A DNA stretch of 64,000 bases from a virus. A model generated the notes under the pieces. The model was given only the letters and a program-made list of their open reading frames with translations, ran no database searches and was not told where the DNA came from. Positions 30,570 through 40,405 of the stretch are shown piece after piece. The stretch covers positions 1 to 64,000 of the IMG/VR virus record IMGVR_UViG_3300046804_004438, one strand, 5' to 3'. Within the stretch, counting starts at the first letter, position 1, and each line of letters begins with the position of its first letter. Position numbers and translations under genes: made by a program.

Positions 30570-32179
30570 TAAAGATTTACCACCAAAGTTTCTACTTGTA
30601 TGGTTTCCTCTGATTGTTTACTATCAATAATCATCGGCTTACCAAATACTCTGTTACCTACAGGATGCATTACTTGTTTTAATACGTTAATATATTTATC
30701 TAGCGATTTTTCAAGTTGAATTTCATATGAATATTCTTGATAGTAATCACTATCTATCATATACTTGTCTGAGTTGAGGAAGCTTCCTTCATCTGCCCAG
30801 AATCCTTCTTCGTAGCCAATAGCACTAATATCTATTGTCAATTCTGCTGTCTTGAGTTCATCAGCTTCATTGTAGAATACCAATCTTTCACCCTGTGTAT
30901 TAAACCCAAAACCTGATGATGCTAATTCTACACTATTAATAACTCCGTTGGCTGTTGATAGCTCACCAGTTATCACAGCATTGTTTCCCCATATCTTACC
31001 ACTACTATCTAAAATGCCATATCCATGTACTCTTTTTTCAAATACAAAAGACTTAACAGACCCATTGTAATTGTGATCACCTGATGTTGCTGCACCTAAA
31101 GCAGATATGGTACCGATTGTCATGTTAGCATAGGAAAGTGATGTTCCAATAATTGATCCTGAATTTGCAAAATACATCGTAGGCCCGTATGTATTTGCAG
31201 AAATATAGATCCCAGAAAAACTATAGCCATTAGCAAATGTTAGCGGATTAATATTATACGTGAATACAGATGTATTAGCAAGAGATTTTATTTTAAATGT
31301 GGCACCAGTTCCAGTTGAGGCTGTTTTATATGAAACAGATACTGGTGTATCTAAAGCATACCCATATCCACCATCTAACAATTTAAAATTTATATATCCT
31401 TTTGCAGTATCGTTTTGCAAAATAGTACTTACGTTAAACTTAAGACCTTCTCCAGTTGTATTGGATGTGAGAAGTACATCTCCAGGTGCATGATCTTCGG
31501 ATGAGAATATAATAGAAGCACCAGTTGCGGACCCTTTGATAGTAGTAGAATCTAATATATTCATACCATCATATACAATATTCTCACCAATTATAAATGA
31601 TGATCCTGTATTACTTAAAGTTATATCTGATATGTAGAGAACATGAGCAATTTGATAGCCAGTATTTACTTTGGTAGCAGATGTTACATATGCAGAAGCA
31701 CCAGAGGTGGTACCTCTAATAATTTTTTTATTATAGGAATAGTTTAAGCTTCTCTCTTCAACTTCTAAATATGTGTTTCTTTTCCATTTACCATCAGAAG
31801 GTTTTAACATATCTTGCTGAGGAACATATATTTCAGCTTCTAGATTATAGAGAAGTCTAAAAAGTAACTTTAATCCCTCTATAGAACCTTTGGCTCTGTA
31901 TACATCTAAAATATGTTTTTCTAAAAGCTTTTTATTTGCAAGTATGTTTTTAGGAATACCATGCATATACTTCTTGAGAAAATAATCAATGTATTCAGCA
32001 GAAACTTGATCAATGTCAGAATATTCTAACAACCTTCTTGACTTGTAAATAGACCCTTGTTGATCCATCCACTCGTAATAAGCTTTCACAAATTGTATAA
32101 AGTTGTCACCTTCTTCCTGATAGAAAGCTGGAAATTGTTGTCTAACTAATGGAGCAATTTCTTTTAAGTCTACTAGCAT
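30569..32179 (-). CDS. Conserved baseplate protein downstream of gp6 (possible gp7 counterpart)
   Basis: 536 residues. The N-terminal part is helical and well conserved in marine T4-like phages as I recall them: APLVRQQFPAFYQEEG, FVKAYYEWMD, then HILDVYRAKGSIEGLKLLFR. The remainder is beta-rich. The order gp25, gp6, this gene, gp8 puts it where a gp7-type wedge component would be expected, but it is much shorter than T4 gp7 (1032 aa) and I see no direct gp7 motif. One-base overlaps with both neighbours suggest translational coupling. Confidence 0.7.
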   Translation of the reverse strand: MLVDLKEIAPLVRQQFPAFYQEEGDNFIQFVKAYYEWMDQQGSIYKSRRLLEYSDIDQVSAEYIDYFLKKYMHGIPKNILANKKLLEKHILDVYRAKGSIEGLKLLFRLLYNLEAEIYVPQQDMLKPSDGKWKRNTYLEVEERSLNYSYNKKIIRGTTSGASAYVTSATKVNTGYQIAHVLYISDITLSNTGSSFIIGENIVYDGMNILDSTTIKGSATGASIIFSSEDHAPGDVLLTSNTTGEGLKFNVSTILQNDTAKGYINFKLLDGGYGYALDTPVSVSYKTASTGTGATFKIKSLANTSVFTYNINPLTFANGYSFSGIYISANTYGPTMYFANSGSIIGTSLSYANMTIGTISALGAATSGDHNYNGSVKSFVFEKRVHGYGILDSSGKIWGNNAVITGELSTANGVINSVELASSGFGFNTQGERLVFYNEADELKTAELTIDISAIGYEEGFWADEGSFLNSDKYMIDSDYYQEYSYEIQLEKSLDKYINVLKQVMHPVGNRVFGKPMIIDSKQSEETIQVETLVVNL

Positions 32180-33969
32180 TATTGACTAAACACATTTATA
32201 GAAATGAATACTTTGCTATAATCAATTTTTAAGAACTTATTGTTTTGAACAATAATATCATCATTTGTTAATTTAGCATATATGTCAATCGTATTGGTAT
32301 AATCGTAAGGATTCAATTTAAAGATTAGTTCGCCTGTATTATAATTTACTGTACCAATATTATTTTCTAAAAACACCTTTGTAGAATTATTTGATAGGAA
32401 GTAAATTCTTAGATTGCCAATACCATCATCTGTTATTCTTGCAGTATAGGATATACCATTTTTATAGTAAGTAAAGAAGCTAGATTTTACTACCTCATCC
32501 TCACTATCATTATAAGCAATTTGTACTGGTCTGTATATTTGGTTACCAAAACTAAATTTGTAATTATTATCAATTGTTCTAGTAGGAGTAATTTTGTAAA
32601 TTGCTCTTAAAGATGTCTGGTTGCTAATAATAGCATCATCGGAAGAATCTATCATAGAAAGCAATTTAGATTTTCTAATATCATCTCCAAAATTATTAAG
32701 GTGTAAATTATCATAGTTAATTATTTGATTCAATACTTCTGACTTTAACTGCTGAGTACTTTTTGTTGTAAGTGAAGGATCAAACATAACTTCTGATGTA
32801 ATTTCTACAAACAAATATTCTGGGTCTAGTATCACAGGTTCAGTAGTAATACTCTTACCAGTAAGATAATTAATTATTTCACTTTTTAAAACTGATGAAA
32901 TAATGGGTGCATCTCCATATGGAATAGCACTTATAATTACTTTACCAAATTGTGGTGGATCAGCATTTTCACCTCCATAAACATTAACAGTTTTAATCTG
33001 AGGAAACTTTTGAAGAACCAATGTTTGATAATCGTCCGCTGTCACTGCTCTTCCTTGAGTAGCAAAATATTTTGGAGCATTTAAACGTATTGACTCTATA
33101 TCTTCTCTTTCAGATCCATCAATAGCAACAGCATTTGTTGTTACTGTTACGCTATAAAGCCCACCTATACTAGTTGTGGCAGTAAACGAACTGGCTTTAT
33201 TTGCTGAATCGCCATTGGTTGATCTATACTTTACTTTAATAATATTACCATTTGTAAGTGATTTTCCAAATACACCATCTCCAAATGAAACAGCATATTG
33301 ATCTGATACTGCACCATCCACAAAGAATACTTTGGAAGTTGGAGTTAATCCATTGAGAGTATAAACTCTTGAAAATATTGAATTGGTAGAATCAGTAGAT
33401 GAATTTATTACTGTAACTTTAATACTATTTGTATCAACATTGTTAGAACTTAATACAAAATTACTATTGTTAGCAACCGTAAAGTATTCTGTAACAATCT
33501 TACCTTCATAAACATAAACTGGATCACTTACATAATAGCCACCATTATTGTTAATAATGATATCTTGATCTGTAGAGAAGGAATAATTAACACCATCAAC
33601 AACGGTACGTATAGTATAATCTTCCGGAACAATCACATATGAAGGTGTTGCTGTACCAGTATTAATACTAAATGTTACTTGAGCTTTTGCTGATGTTCTA
33701 GAACGAGGAAGATAGTTAAGTTCTTTCGCATGCGAAACTACCGATTGTTTGATACGAGCTGAATCTAAAAACATTTCACTTCCTATCATATTAAGATAGA
33801 AAGAATTCATATATGTATTATATGATAAAATATCTAGCAATGCGCTAAGGTTTGAACCTTCAAAATCATAATCTTGAAATTGAGTTTTACTTTGTAGAAA
33901 CGTTTTAAGATTGCTCTTAATACCATCAAAGCTCAATTCTGATACACTTAAGAACCCTGTATTTGCCAT
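32179..33969 (-). CDS. 6: Baseplate wedge subunit gp6
   Basis: 596 residues. The N-terminal signature is FDGIKSNLKTFLQSK, FEGSNLSALLDILSYNTYMN and SVVSHAKELNYLPRSRTSAK, the classical start of gp6/baseplate-J-like proteins. gp6 forms the inner ring that connects the wedges around the hub in T4. The length is close to T4 gp6 (660 aa). The gene overlaps gp25 by one base, keeping the usual gp25-gp6 pairing. Confidence 0.92.
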   Translation of the reverse strand: MANTGFLSVSELSFDGIKSNLKTFLQSKTQFQDYDFEGSNLSALLDILSYNTYMNSFYLNMIGSEMFLDSARIKQSVVSHAKELNYLPRSRTSAKAQVTFSINTGTATPSYVIVPEDYTIRTVVDGVNYSFSTDQDIIINNNGGYYVSDPVYVYEGKIVTEYFTVANNSNFVLSSNNVDTNSIKVTVINSSTDSTNSIFSRVYTLNGLTPTSKVFFVDGAVSDQYAVSFGDGVFGKSLTNGNIIKVKYRSTNGDSANKASSFTATTSIGGLYSVTVTTNAVAIDGSEREDIESIRLNAPKYFATQGRAVTADDYQTLVLQKFPQIKTVNVYGGENADPPQFGKVIISAIPYGDAPIISSVLKSEIINYLTGKSITTEPVILDPEYLFVEITSEVMFDPSLTTKSTQQLKSEVLNQIINYDNLHLNNFGDDIRKSKLLSMIDSSDDAIISNQTSLRAIYKITPTRTIDNNYKFSFGNQIYRPVQIAYNDSEDEVVKSSFFTYYKNGISYTARITDDGIGNLRIYFLSNNSTKVFLENNIGTVNYNTGELIFKLNPYDYTNTIDIYAKLTNDDIIVQNNKFLKIDYSKVFISINVFSQ

Positions 33970-34358
33970 TATCTTACTCTTCTTAGAACTAGGTCTAATG
34001 TAACTGGTTGAGTACTATTTACTATTGAAAAAACAATAGTTACAGAATAAGAGTTTTCATCTGGCAAAGCTTTTACAGTCACACTGTAGACGTTTGCTCT
34101 AGGTTCATAATTTACAATAGTTTCTCTAATTCTTTCCCTTAAAATAAATTCAGTATCACTACTTATATTCTCAAACAAACTTTGCTTAATTCCAGCGCCA
34201 ATTCTTGGGTTGAAAAACCTCTCATAAGGATCTGTTAAAAGAAGGTTACGTATAGCCCTTTTCACTGCATTCTCGTTGTAGAGAAGCACCAGATCTTGTT
34301 TGATTGGATGAATATCCAAGTTAGTTGGTATATCTGAAAAAATAATGTTTGTTGCCAT
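33969..34358 (-). CDS. 25: Baseplate wedge subunit gp25
   Basis: 129 residues, the usual size for gp25 (132 aa in T4). It has the gp25/W-type features: NENAVKRAIRNLLLTDPYER, FNPRIGAGIKQSLFEN, and the conserved EPR in IVNYEPRANV. gp25 belongs to a lysozyme-like fold family without lytic activity and starts sheath assembly together with gp6 and gp53. It is immediately upstream of gp6. Confidence 0.93.
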   Translation of the reverse strand: MATNIIFSDIPTNLDIHPIKQDLVLLYNENAVKRAIRNLLLTDPYERFFNPRIGAGIKQSLFENISSDTEFILRERIRETIVNYEPRANVYSVTVKALPDENSYSVTIVFSIVNSTQPVTLDLVLRRVR

Positions 34359-34366
34359 AAAATTAT

Positions 34367-35833
34367 TTATAATGCTGATTGAATAGCTCTTAAGTATTGA
34401 GGATTATATCTTTGAATATCGTTTCCAGTTGATGCAGCTAGTCTCCAACCATCAGTAAAAGGGCGAGAACCAAATGGTGAAAATGTCTCTCCAACCATAA
34501 CACCGCTGAAACCTAGCATGAAAGGAATAGCATTATCTGATCTTCTCATTTCTATACTGGATGTAGTTGGAACATTTAAAACGCTGCAAATATTTGTAGT
34601 CATTGTGCTGATATGGCTTCCAAAATATGTGTCAGTTGGAGGTGGTGTTGATGATCCAGTTAACATTCTAGAAACTACAGAAGCCATTGAAATAGCTCCT
34701 CCAAACGAACCAAAGTTTTGCATACCAAAACTAACTACACCACCACCTCCATTTGGAGTACCAAATGCTCCCACTCTTCTGCAGAAGATTTGATCTACAG
34801 CTGGAAGTGCAACCGGTGCTTCACCAAAGAATGATTTACCAGCATAGGTAGGAGGATACAACATAGGATTGTTAGCACGTTTAGAAGTTGCTATTCTAGT
34901 GCCAATAATAACCTCAGAAAGAAATCCACCTATTGCAGATCCCCCAGATGTTGAGAGCAGCATACTAGCAGCAATTCCTCCCAATTGTCCTAAGGATCCT
35001 AAAGCACCACCAAGTGGTGTTTGATCTAAAAGTTTGGTGATTGTTGCAGCTCCAACTATAGTTGCAGCTGATGGTATTGATGTTGCAGGATTTGAAACAG
35101 AAGCTAAAGCAGCAACAGAAGCAGTTCCTCCAGCAACACCAGCATATGTGTTAATTGCTTGACTAATTGTGCTTGTAGATAACCCAGGATAACCTCTTAA
35201 AGATCCACCATAACCCATTTGTTGATGAGATGTTGATATAATAGAAGGTCCTATTACTCCAAGAGCTAATCCTAATTCTGCAGCAGATAATGTATCGCCA
35301 TAGCTACTTTGAGTATAATCACCATACTGAGCAACTTGAGAAAATTGTCCATATCTTTGGTTGACAGATGCAACTCCTTGACTTAAATAACCTACTTTGT
35401 AAATATCTGGTATACCTGTTATTCCAACAACGTTTCTGATATATCTACGATCAGCTAAATCAGGAACACCTATAACATCAGATATGTAAACTAAATCATC
35501 ATAGCTTTCATTAGCAGCTAAGATATAAAAGAAACCTTCTAATGTGTCATATGGAATAACACCATATGTAGCAAGCTCTTGAGATTTTCTTTCTATTGCT
35601 TGTTTTTCTAATGTAGTTAGAATATAATTATTTTGTGTTCGAACATAGTTAGCTGGTGCAGTTTGCGATTTTAAAGAACTAGCTGATCCTGATAATTGAG
35701 CAGCTATATTGACAGCATTATTAAATGTGTCGTTAGATGGCATATGTTCTTGGTTGCCATAAAAACCAGGCTGTCTTAAAATACCTTTTTGTATTAAAGC
35801 AGCTGTGTCTCTATTGATTCTAGTATTAGCCAA
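34367..35833 (-). CDS. Unknown structural protein of the baseplate operon
   Basis: 488 residues, MANTRINRDTAALIQKGIL. Residues about 225-315 form an Ala/Gly/Ser-rich hydrophobic stretch (GGIAASMLLSTSGGSAIGGF), perhaps membrane-active or tightly packed. The C-terminal half ends with GETFSPFGSRPFTDGWRLA. There are no lytic motifs. It overlaps the spike gene start region by eight bases and lies between gp5-type and gp25 genes, so a baseplate or hub-associated role is likely. No T4 name can be given with confidence. Confidence 0.65.
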   Translation of the reverse strand: MANTRINRDTAALIQKGILRQPGFYGNQEHMPSNDTFNNAVNIAAQLSGSASSLKSQTAPANYVRTQNNYILTTLEKQAIERKSQELATYGVIPYDTLEGFFYILAANESYDDLVYISDVIGVPDLADRRYIRNVVGITGIPDIYKVGYLSQGVASVNQRYGQFSQVAQYGDYTQSSYGDTLSAAELGLALGVIGPSIISTSHQQMGYGGSLRGYPGLSTSTISQAINTYAGVAGGTASVAALASVSNPATSIPSAATIVGAATITKLLDQTPLGGALGSLGQLGGIAASMLLSTSGGSAIGGFLSEVIIGTRIATSKRANNPMLYPPTYAGKSFFGEAPVALPAVDQIFCRRVGAFGTPNGGGGVVSFGMQNFGSFGGAISMASVVSRMLTGSSTPPPTDTYFGSHISTMTTNICSVLNVPTTSSIEMRRSDNAIPFMLGFSGVMVGETFSPFGSRPFTDGWRLAASTGNDIQRYNPQYLRAIQSAL

Positions 35834-37637
35834 CTTTTCTACCCTCCAGCGCTGCTACTGCATACGAAAGTTGTAAACCTGCAACTTTACTATGACAATG
35901 AGGGTCTGCACAAGTAAACACTGAACCACCACCTCTTTGTCCAGGTTGTGCTGCTTCAACATGACAATGAATACCACCTTCATCGTTCTTCTCAAGCAAC
36001 ACCTTACTGAACGGCAGATTGTCTCTAACAAATGCAGCTACTTCAGCAGTAAATCCGTAATCAGGTTTATTAGAACATCTTATATCAACAGCTCCACCTT
36101 TACAGTGATTTGACGATGATGCTTTTGGTCTCCACCATGAGGAAATGTAAACTCGTGATCCAAACTTTTCATATAGAGGATCTAGAATATTCCATGCAAC
36201 ATTCTGAGCTTCTGTTAGAATACTCTTTATTTCAGATTGCGGTGCATTGTGAATACCTAGAATGTTACCAACTTTAATGTGTCTAGAAAGAGGTTCGTTA
36301 CTATTGTATATCGATGTTGGAAGTGGAATTCCAGGAGTTTCTGATATACCATTACCATCAGATATACCAGCAGGCCTATCATATATTCCACTTCTTACAG
36401 CTTCTGCAGTTATACCAGTATCGTTTGGATTGTATTTGACTCCAGCACCTTTATTACCAGCAGCATAAGCCTCAGCTTGTGGATTAGGAAAGCCACCTTC
36501 ATTCTTATGAAGTGAGAATTCTTCAGCAGACATTTTAGCCGCATTGAGAGGAAAGTCTGGAGCAACACGAAGAGATGTTATGCTATCAATAATAGTGTTT
36601 GAATCTGGATATTGAGAAAGCTGAGCAGCATTGACATCTGATGCACTATCTACAGATGGTGATCCGCTTGTCTGAATATCGGTAGCAGATCCTTTAATAT
36701 TAATCTTAGCTGATCCCAATAAATCAATAGTTGAAGACGAATGAATGGAAGCAGCGCTTGTAGAAGATAGTTTAGTTGTACCATCAGCCTTAACTGCCAA
36801 ATCATCTTTAGTTGATATCGTCATTGCAGCTTCTGAAAGAACTTCTAATGTATCTTTAGCATTAATACTAACTTTTTCTTTAGCATACATACCAACATTT
36901 TTTTGAGAATTAATCTCAACATTTTTATCTGATCTAATTGTGATTTCTTTACCTGCATCCACTTCTAATGATTGTGGCGTTTGAATTCTCAACTTACCTG
37001 CTGCTGTTAATCTATTATCACCAGCAACCATTGTAGTCATATCTTTGGCTACTTCTGTCATTTTTGTTCCATCAATTGTTTCATCAACAGAACCTCCTAC
37101 AGATGTAATGAGATCTCTAGCAACGTTGATGTTCATAGCACCACCAACATTGATATCAAGATCACCTTCAGACTCAATAGTTACTTTACCATCACCCTTA
37201 AGAACAACATGACCTTTAGCAAATAATGTTAGATCACCGGTAGGAGCAACTACACCAACACCTTTCTTACCTGATGATATTAAATGAATAGATCCATCCG
37301 AGTCAATAACAATTGTAGCCCCACTATGATGTTGGAGAGTAATTGTATCAGAACCAAACGTGTTATCAATTACTACTTTATTTCCAGTTGCAGAAACAAA
37401 TCCTTGAACATCGGTAGCACTACCAATACCACCCATATTACCAGCACCAGGTCCAGTTTGAGTTATAGTTTGATCACTGGTTTGTCCTGGTTTGTCTTTA
37501 ACGTTGACTTCATAATAAGGTGCAGGGTTACCTGTACCAATTAACTGTGGTCCATCGTTTCTTCCAACACCATCACCTTCTCTGTTGGTATATGTTTTAA
37601 CTGATGAGGGATCGTCTGCAAATCTTTCTAATGACAT
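35826..37637 (-). CDS. gp5-type beta-helix spike fused to an M15-type peptidase domain
   Basis: 603 residues. Residues about 90-330 are the repeated beta strands of a gp5C/VgrG-like needle (GDLDINVGGAMNINVARDL, then KEITIRSDKNVEINSQKN). Residues about 460-603 look like a peptidase M15 (D-Ala-D-Ala or L-Ala-D-Glu endopeptidase) domain: SSWWRPK, then SNHCKGGAVDIR giving the His and Asp ligands, and GIHCHVEA giving the last His. The zinc set appears intact. T4 gp5 has its lysozyme before the beta-helix in one polypeptide; here the lysozyme is two genes upstream and a peptidase follows the helix. Role: cell puncturing and peptide cross-link cleavage on entry. Confidence 0.85.
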   Translation of the reverse strand: MSLERFADDPSSVKTYTNREGDGVGRNDGPQLIGTGNPAPYYEVNVKDKPGQTSDQTITQTGPGAGNMGGIGSATDVQGFVSATGNKVVIDNTFGSDTITLQHHSGATIVIDSDGSIHLISSGKKGVGVVAPTGDLTLFAKGHVVLKGDGKVTIESEGDLDINVGGAMNINVARDLITSVGGSVDETIDGTKMTEVAKDMTTMVAGDNRLTAAGKLRIQTPQSLEVDAGKEITIRSDKNVEINSQKNVGMYAKEKVSINAKDTLEVLSEAAMTISTKDDLAVKADGTTKLSSTSAASIHSSSTIDLLGSAKINIKGSATDIQTSGSPSVDSASDVNAAQLSQYPDSNTIIDSITSLRVAPDFPLNAAKMSAEEFSLHKNEGGFPNPQAEAYAAGNKGAGVKYNPNDTGITAEAVRSGIYDRPAGISDGNGISETPGIPLPTSIYNSNEPLSRHIKVGNILGIHNAPQSEIKSILTEAQNVAWNILDPLYEKFGSRVYISSWWRPKASSSNHCKGGAVDIRCSNKPDYGFTAEVAAFVRDNLPFSKVLLEKNDEGGIHCHVEAAQPGQRGGGSVFTCADPHCHSKVAGLQLSYAVAALEGRKVG

Positions 37638-37638
37638 T

Positions 37639-38019
37639 TTAACCGCAATAGTTGTTATATAATGATGTTAGTGCTTGTTCTAGAGTAGTATTGTTACTTG
37701 ATATATTAGCTGTGTTAGTATACTTTGAAAGCTCTCTAATAATTTTATATAGTGTTACTTTTTGTTGTTCTGTTAAAAAGAAATCAGATGCAAAGCTAGT
37801 TGACTTTGCAAACATAAAACTATCTTTGCCACCAATAATTATTATGTTAGCTGATTGTTCGTTTGCTGAAGCACCTTGATAAACAACTCCATCAACATCT
37901 ATAATAAATGTGTAGCTTGAATAATTGTTAAGATTTACATTTTCGTTTCTCAATGTACCTGAAAAATTAAATGTAAGATTTTTACTATAAGCAACTGCTT
38001 CTGCGCTTACTTTATTCAT
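37639..38019 (-). CDS. Amidase/PGRP-fold-like protein, apparently without zinc ligands
   Basis: 126 residues. The arrangement YTFIIDVDGVVYQGA, SANIIIIGG, LTEQQKVTLYKIIRELSKYT and a final ISSN resembles Ami2/PGRP amidases (HxxVxxDGxxYxG ... xHAxxxN ... T.xQ...L..L). The three histidine or cysteine positions that bind zinc in the family are occupied by Tyr/Thr, Ala/Asn and Ser here. It may bind but not cut peptidoglycan. It lies between the lysozyme and needle halves of gp5 and overlaps the lysozyme gene by four bases, so hub location is likely. The fold call is inference. Confidence 0.6.
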   Translation of the reverse strand: MNKVSAEAVAYSKNLTFNFSGTLRNENVNLNNYSSYTFIIDVDGVVYQGASANEQSANIIIIGGKDSFMFAKSTSFASDFFLTEQQKVTLYKIIRELSKYTNTANISSNNTTLEQALTSLYNNYCG

Positions 38020-38948
38020 ACTACATTACCCGTATAAGATGTTGAAGCATATACTTTTTGAGCTTGTTTAAGTTTCTTCAAATAGTATGGAGATGAAGTA
38101 TCAATTCCCCATATACCATTTGACTTAACATAAGAAGCATCGCGTTCATACAATCCAATGCCAACTACAGCATCTTCGATAGTTGTAGAACCAAGAAGTT
38201 TTCCATATGCTCTTTTCTCGGAAGAATGAAATTCATGCCAAATAAAATCAAGTTGTTGTTCTAGTGGAGGAAGTCCACCTTTGGGAGGAATACTACTAGC
38301 ACCACAAAACTTACAAAGATTAATCAATCTATCTCTTTGCCATTGTGCAATCCCAGCAGATACTGCACCTTTGTCGTTTGGATTATATGCCTGTGGACTG
38401 ATGTTTTCACCAGACTCCACTTGAAGGTTTCCAACTATTGCAGCTACAATAATTTTCTTGTCACCAGAAGCAGCACCTTCCTTAGCTATTCTTTCCCAAA
38501 AATAATTATACACCTTACTTTTATTATTGTCACCAGATAATTGAGTTGTAGATGGTGCACTATCTCTATCTGACGGAACATTAACGGGTGCAGAACCTGG
38601 TGAAACATTAGTGCCTTCTGCGCCAGAAGAATTGTTAACAGATCCCTGTCCACCATTAATAACGCCAAGAACAATAGGCTGTTGAGAATCGGCACCATCA
38701 ATAAAGAAACCAAATACCCAGGAACCATTTACAAGATTGTGACTTAGGTTACCTCCTGATGTTTGCCCACCAGTTGTAGGATAAGAAACTATTGCCCAAG
38801 GTAAATCGCCATCAGAAACCTTTTCTATATTTTCAGTAGGATGAATACCAAATATTCTTACACGAACTCTTGCTCTATCATCGCCAACTTGCTTGACAAC
38901 TCCAACCCACCATCTAAATCTATCTCCATAAAAATCATCATATATCAT
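38016..38948 (-). CDS. 5: gp5 N-terminal part: OB domain plus tail lysozyme domain
   Basis: 310 residues. Residues about 10-105 form the gp5/VgrG-type OB-fold (RWWVGVVKQVGDD, VRVRIFGIHP, LPWAIVSYPTT, PIVLGVINGG). After a Ser/Asn/Pro linker, residues about 145-300 match phage tail lysozyme domains: IVAAIVGNLQVESG, whose Glu is the likely catalytic acid, and AGIAQWQRDRLINL. T4 gp5 is made as OB-lysozyme-beta-helix and then cleaved; here the protein ends after the lysozyme, and the beta-helix is a separate gene. It follows gp27, its expected hub partner, with a one-base overlap. Confidence 0.85.
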   Translation of the reverse strand: MIYDDFYGDRFRWWVGVVKQVGDDRARVRVRIFGIHPTENIEKVSDGDLPWAIVSYPTTGGQTSGGNLSHNLVNGSWVFGFFIDGADSQQPIVLGVINGGQGSVNNSSGAEGTNVSPGSAPVNVPSDRDSAPSTTQLSGDNNKSKVYNYFWERIAKEGAASGDKKIIVAAIVGNLQVESGENISPQAYNPNDKGAVSAGIAQWQRDRLINLCKFCGASSIPPKGGLPPLEQQLDFIWHEFHSSEKRAYGKLLGSTTIEDAVVGIGLYERDASYVKSNGIWGIDTSSPYYLKKLKQAQKVYASTSYTGNVV

Positions 38949-40405
38949 TATACCGTTCCTAATATTCTACCATTAGAACCTACGCGAGGTGAAGTGACTG
39001 ATGAGTTGTAATTTGAACGATCTATCAACTTATTAAGATATCCATCCTTATGAACTCTTACAGAAGTAGCAGCTCTATATCCAGTAGATATAACTTGTTT
39101 AACTTCAGCAACAATGAATAAACCAGAAAGATATATGTCTGGATTAACAATATTAAATCCATGATTTTCTGGTATATCAATCCAAATAACTTCACCTGCC
39201 TTTATGTCCATATTAGCAGGAATTGTAAATGATAAATCTATTTGACCTAATGCAAACAATCTTTTTGTTACACGACCAAATTTTTCTCTAAATTGTGGTT
39301 GAGAAACACCATCATCACTATCATAATTTTGATAGTTATTGACTACATATCTAACTCTGTTAGCATATTCTGATAGAGCTTTTTCATTTTTCATACTTTG
39401 AATATATTCAGGTGTATTAAGTGGATACTTACCAAGATTAAATTTAGTATCATTAGTAGGAGATAATTCAGTAACTGTACTTTTGTAAGATTTTTGAAGT
39501 AAACTAATTTCAAACATTTCGTTTTGATAATAACCACCTGCAATTTTTTCAATAGATGAAAAACGTTTATTATTAACAATATTAGTAATTTGTTTTAATT
39601 TTTCATTAATATCTCCAGATGGAATATAATCAGAAATTTCAGTATCTGATCTATAGATATATTTGTTTTCAATAAGTTTATCTATTTTTTCTCTACTACC
39701 AGCAGCTTCTTCAATTAATTTTTGCAGTGTAACAAAATTGAATTGTTCAAAATCTTCATAAAAAATATAGTAGTAGTAATCTTCAGGATATTGAGATACA
39801 GCATATTTTGTAAGCCAAGTTATAGCTTGATAAGGTCTTAGATTGGGAATAACTAGTGTTCTTTTTTTAAGAGTAGGTTCAGTAACAAAAGGCTTAGTTA
39901 TATTAAATTGAATCTGTGTATCTTGAAGAACATATTCAGTAAATACATCATCTGCTATTTTTTCTATATTATCAGAGTATGAGTGTTGTACGTACTTTCT
40001 TGTATTTTGTAGAAAGTATGGACTTATTAAATCTACGACGTACATCATGGATCTAGCTCTATCTCCAACCGAAATATCTCTTACACCTTTAATAATAAAA
40101 TTAATAGTTTTTGGAACTGGAGATAACAAATTAATTGTTTTTGTAGCTTGAGATGATTTAGAATCTATCATATTTTGTTGATATTCAATAGTAACAAATT
40201 CTTCTCCTGTAAATGGATAGTTGACAAATAATCCTATTTGATCATTAATCAAAAGCTCTCCTTTAATTGATGATTCAAATAAAGATTGATATACAGTAAA
40301 TTCAATAAACTGAGCCCTAAGGCTTATCTTATCTTGTCCATTGAATTTTTGAATTGTTACATCGTTAACAGTTAACTTTAACGGATTAAAATCTTGATCA
40401 GCCAT
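38948..40405 (-). CDS. 27: Baseplate hub protein gp27
   Basis: 485 residues (T4 gp27 is 391). It starts with LKLTVNDVTIQKFNGQDK and SLFESSIKGELLINDQIG, followed by PFTGEEFVTIEY, typical of the hub barrel; later LRPYQAITWLTKYAVS and a C-terminal IPANMDIKAGEVIWIDIPE recall the gp27/gpD family. gp27 trimers form the hub cylinder that holds gp5 and the tube. The order gp53-gp27-gp5 fits baseplate function. Confidence 0.82.
   Translation of the reverse strand: MADQDFNPLKLTVNDVTIQKFNGQDKISLRAQFIEFTVYQSLFESSIKGELLINDQIGLFVNYPFTGEEFVTIEYQQNMIDSKSSQATKTINLLSPVPKTINFIIKGVRDISVGDRARSMMYVVDLISPYFLQNTRKYVQHSYSDNIEKIADDVFTEYVLQDTQIQFNITKPFVTEPTLKKRTLVIPNLRPYQAITWLTKYAVSQYPEDYYYYIFYEDFEQFNFVTLQKLIEEAAGSREKIDKLIENKYIYRSDTEISDYIPSGDINEKLKQITNIVNNKRFSSIEKIAGGYYQNEMFEISLLQKSYKSTVTELSPTNDTKFNLGKYPLNTPEYIQSMKNEKALSEYANRVRYVVNNYQNYDSDDGVSQPQFREKFGRVTKRLFALGQIDLSFTIPANMDIKAGEVIWIDIPENHGFNIVNPDIYLSGLFIVAEVKQVISTGYRAATSVRVHKDGYLNKLIDRSNYNSSVTSPRVGSNGRILGTV

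Noticed and set aside
34364-34371. Perfect minus-strand TATAAATA just upstream of gp25
   Set aside because: It lies only six bases from the gp25 ATG and overlaps the stop of the upstream gene, so transcription would start inside gp25. Probably chance.
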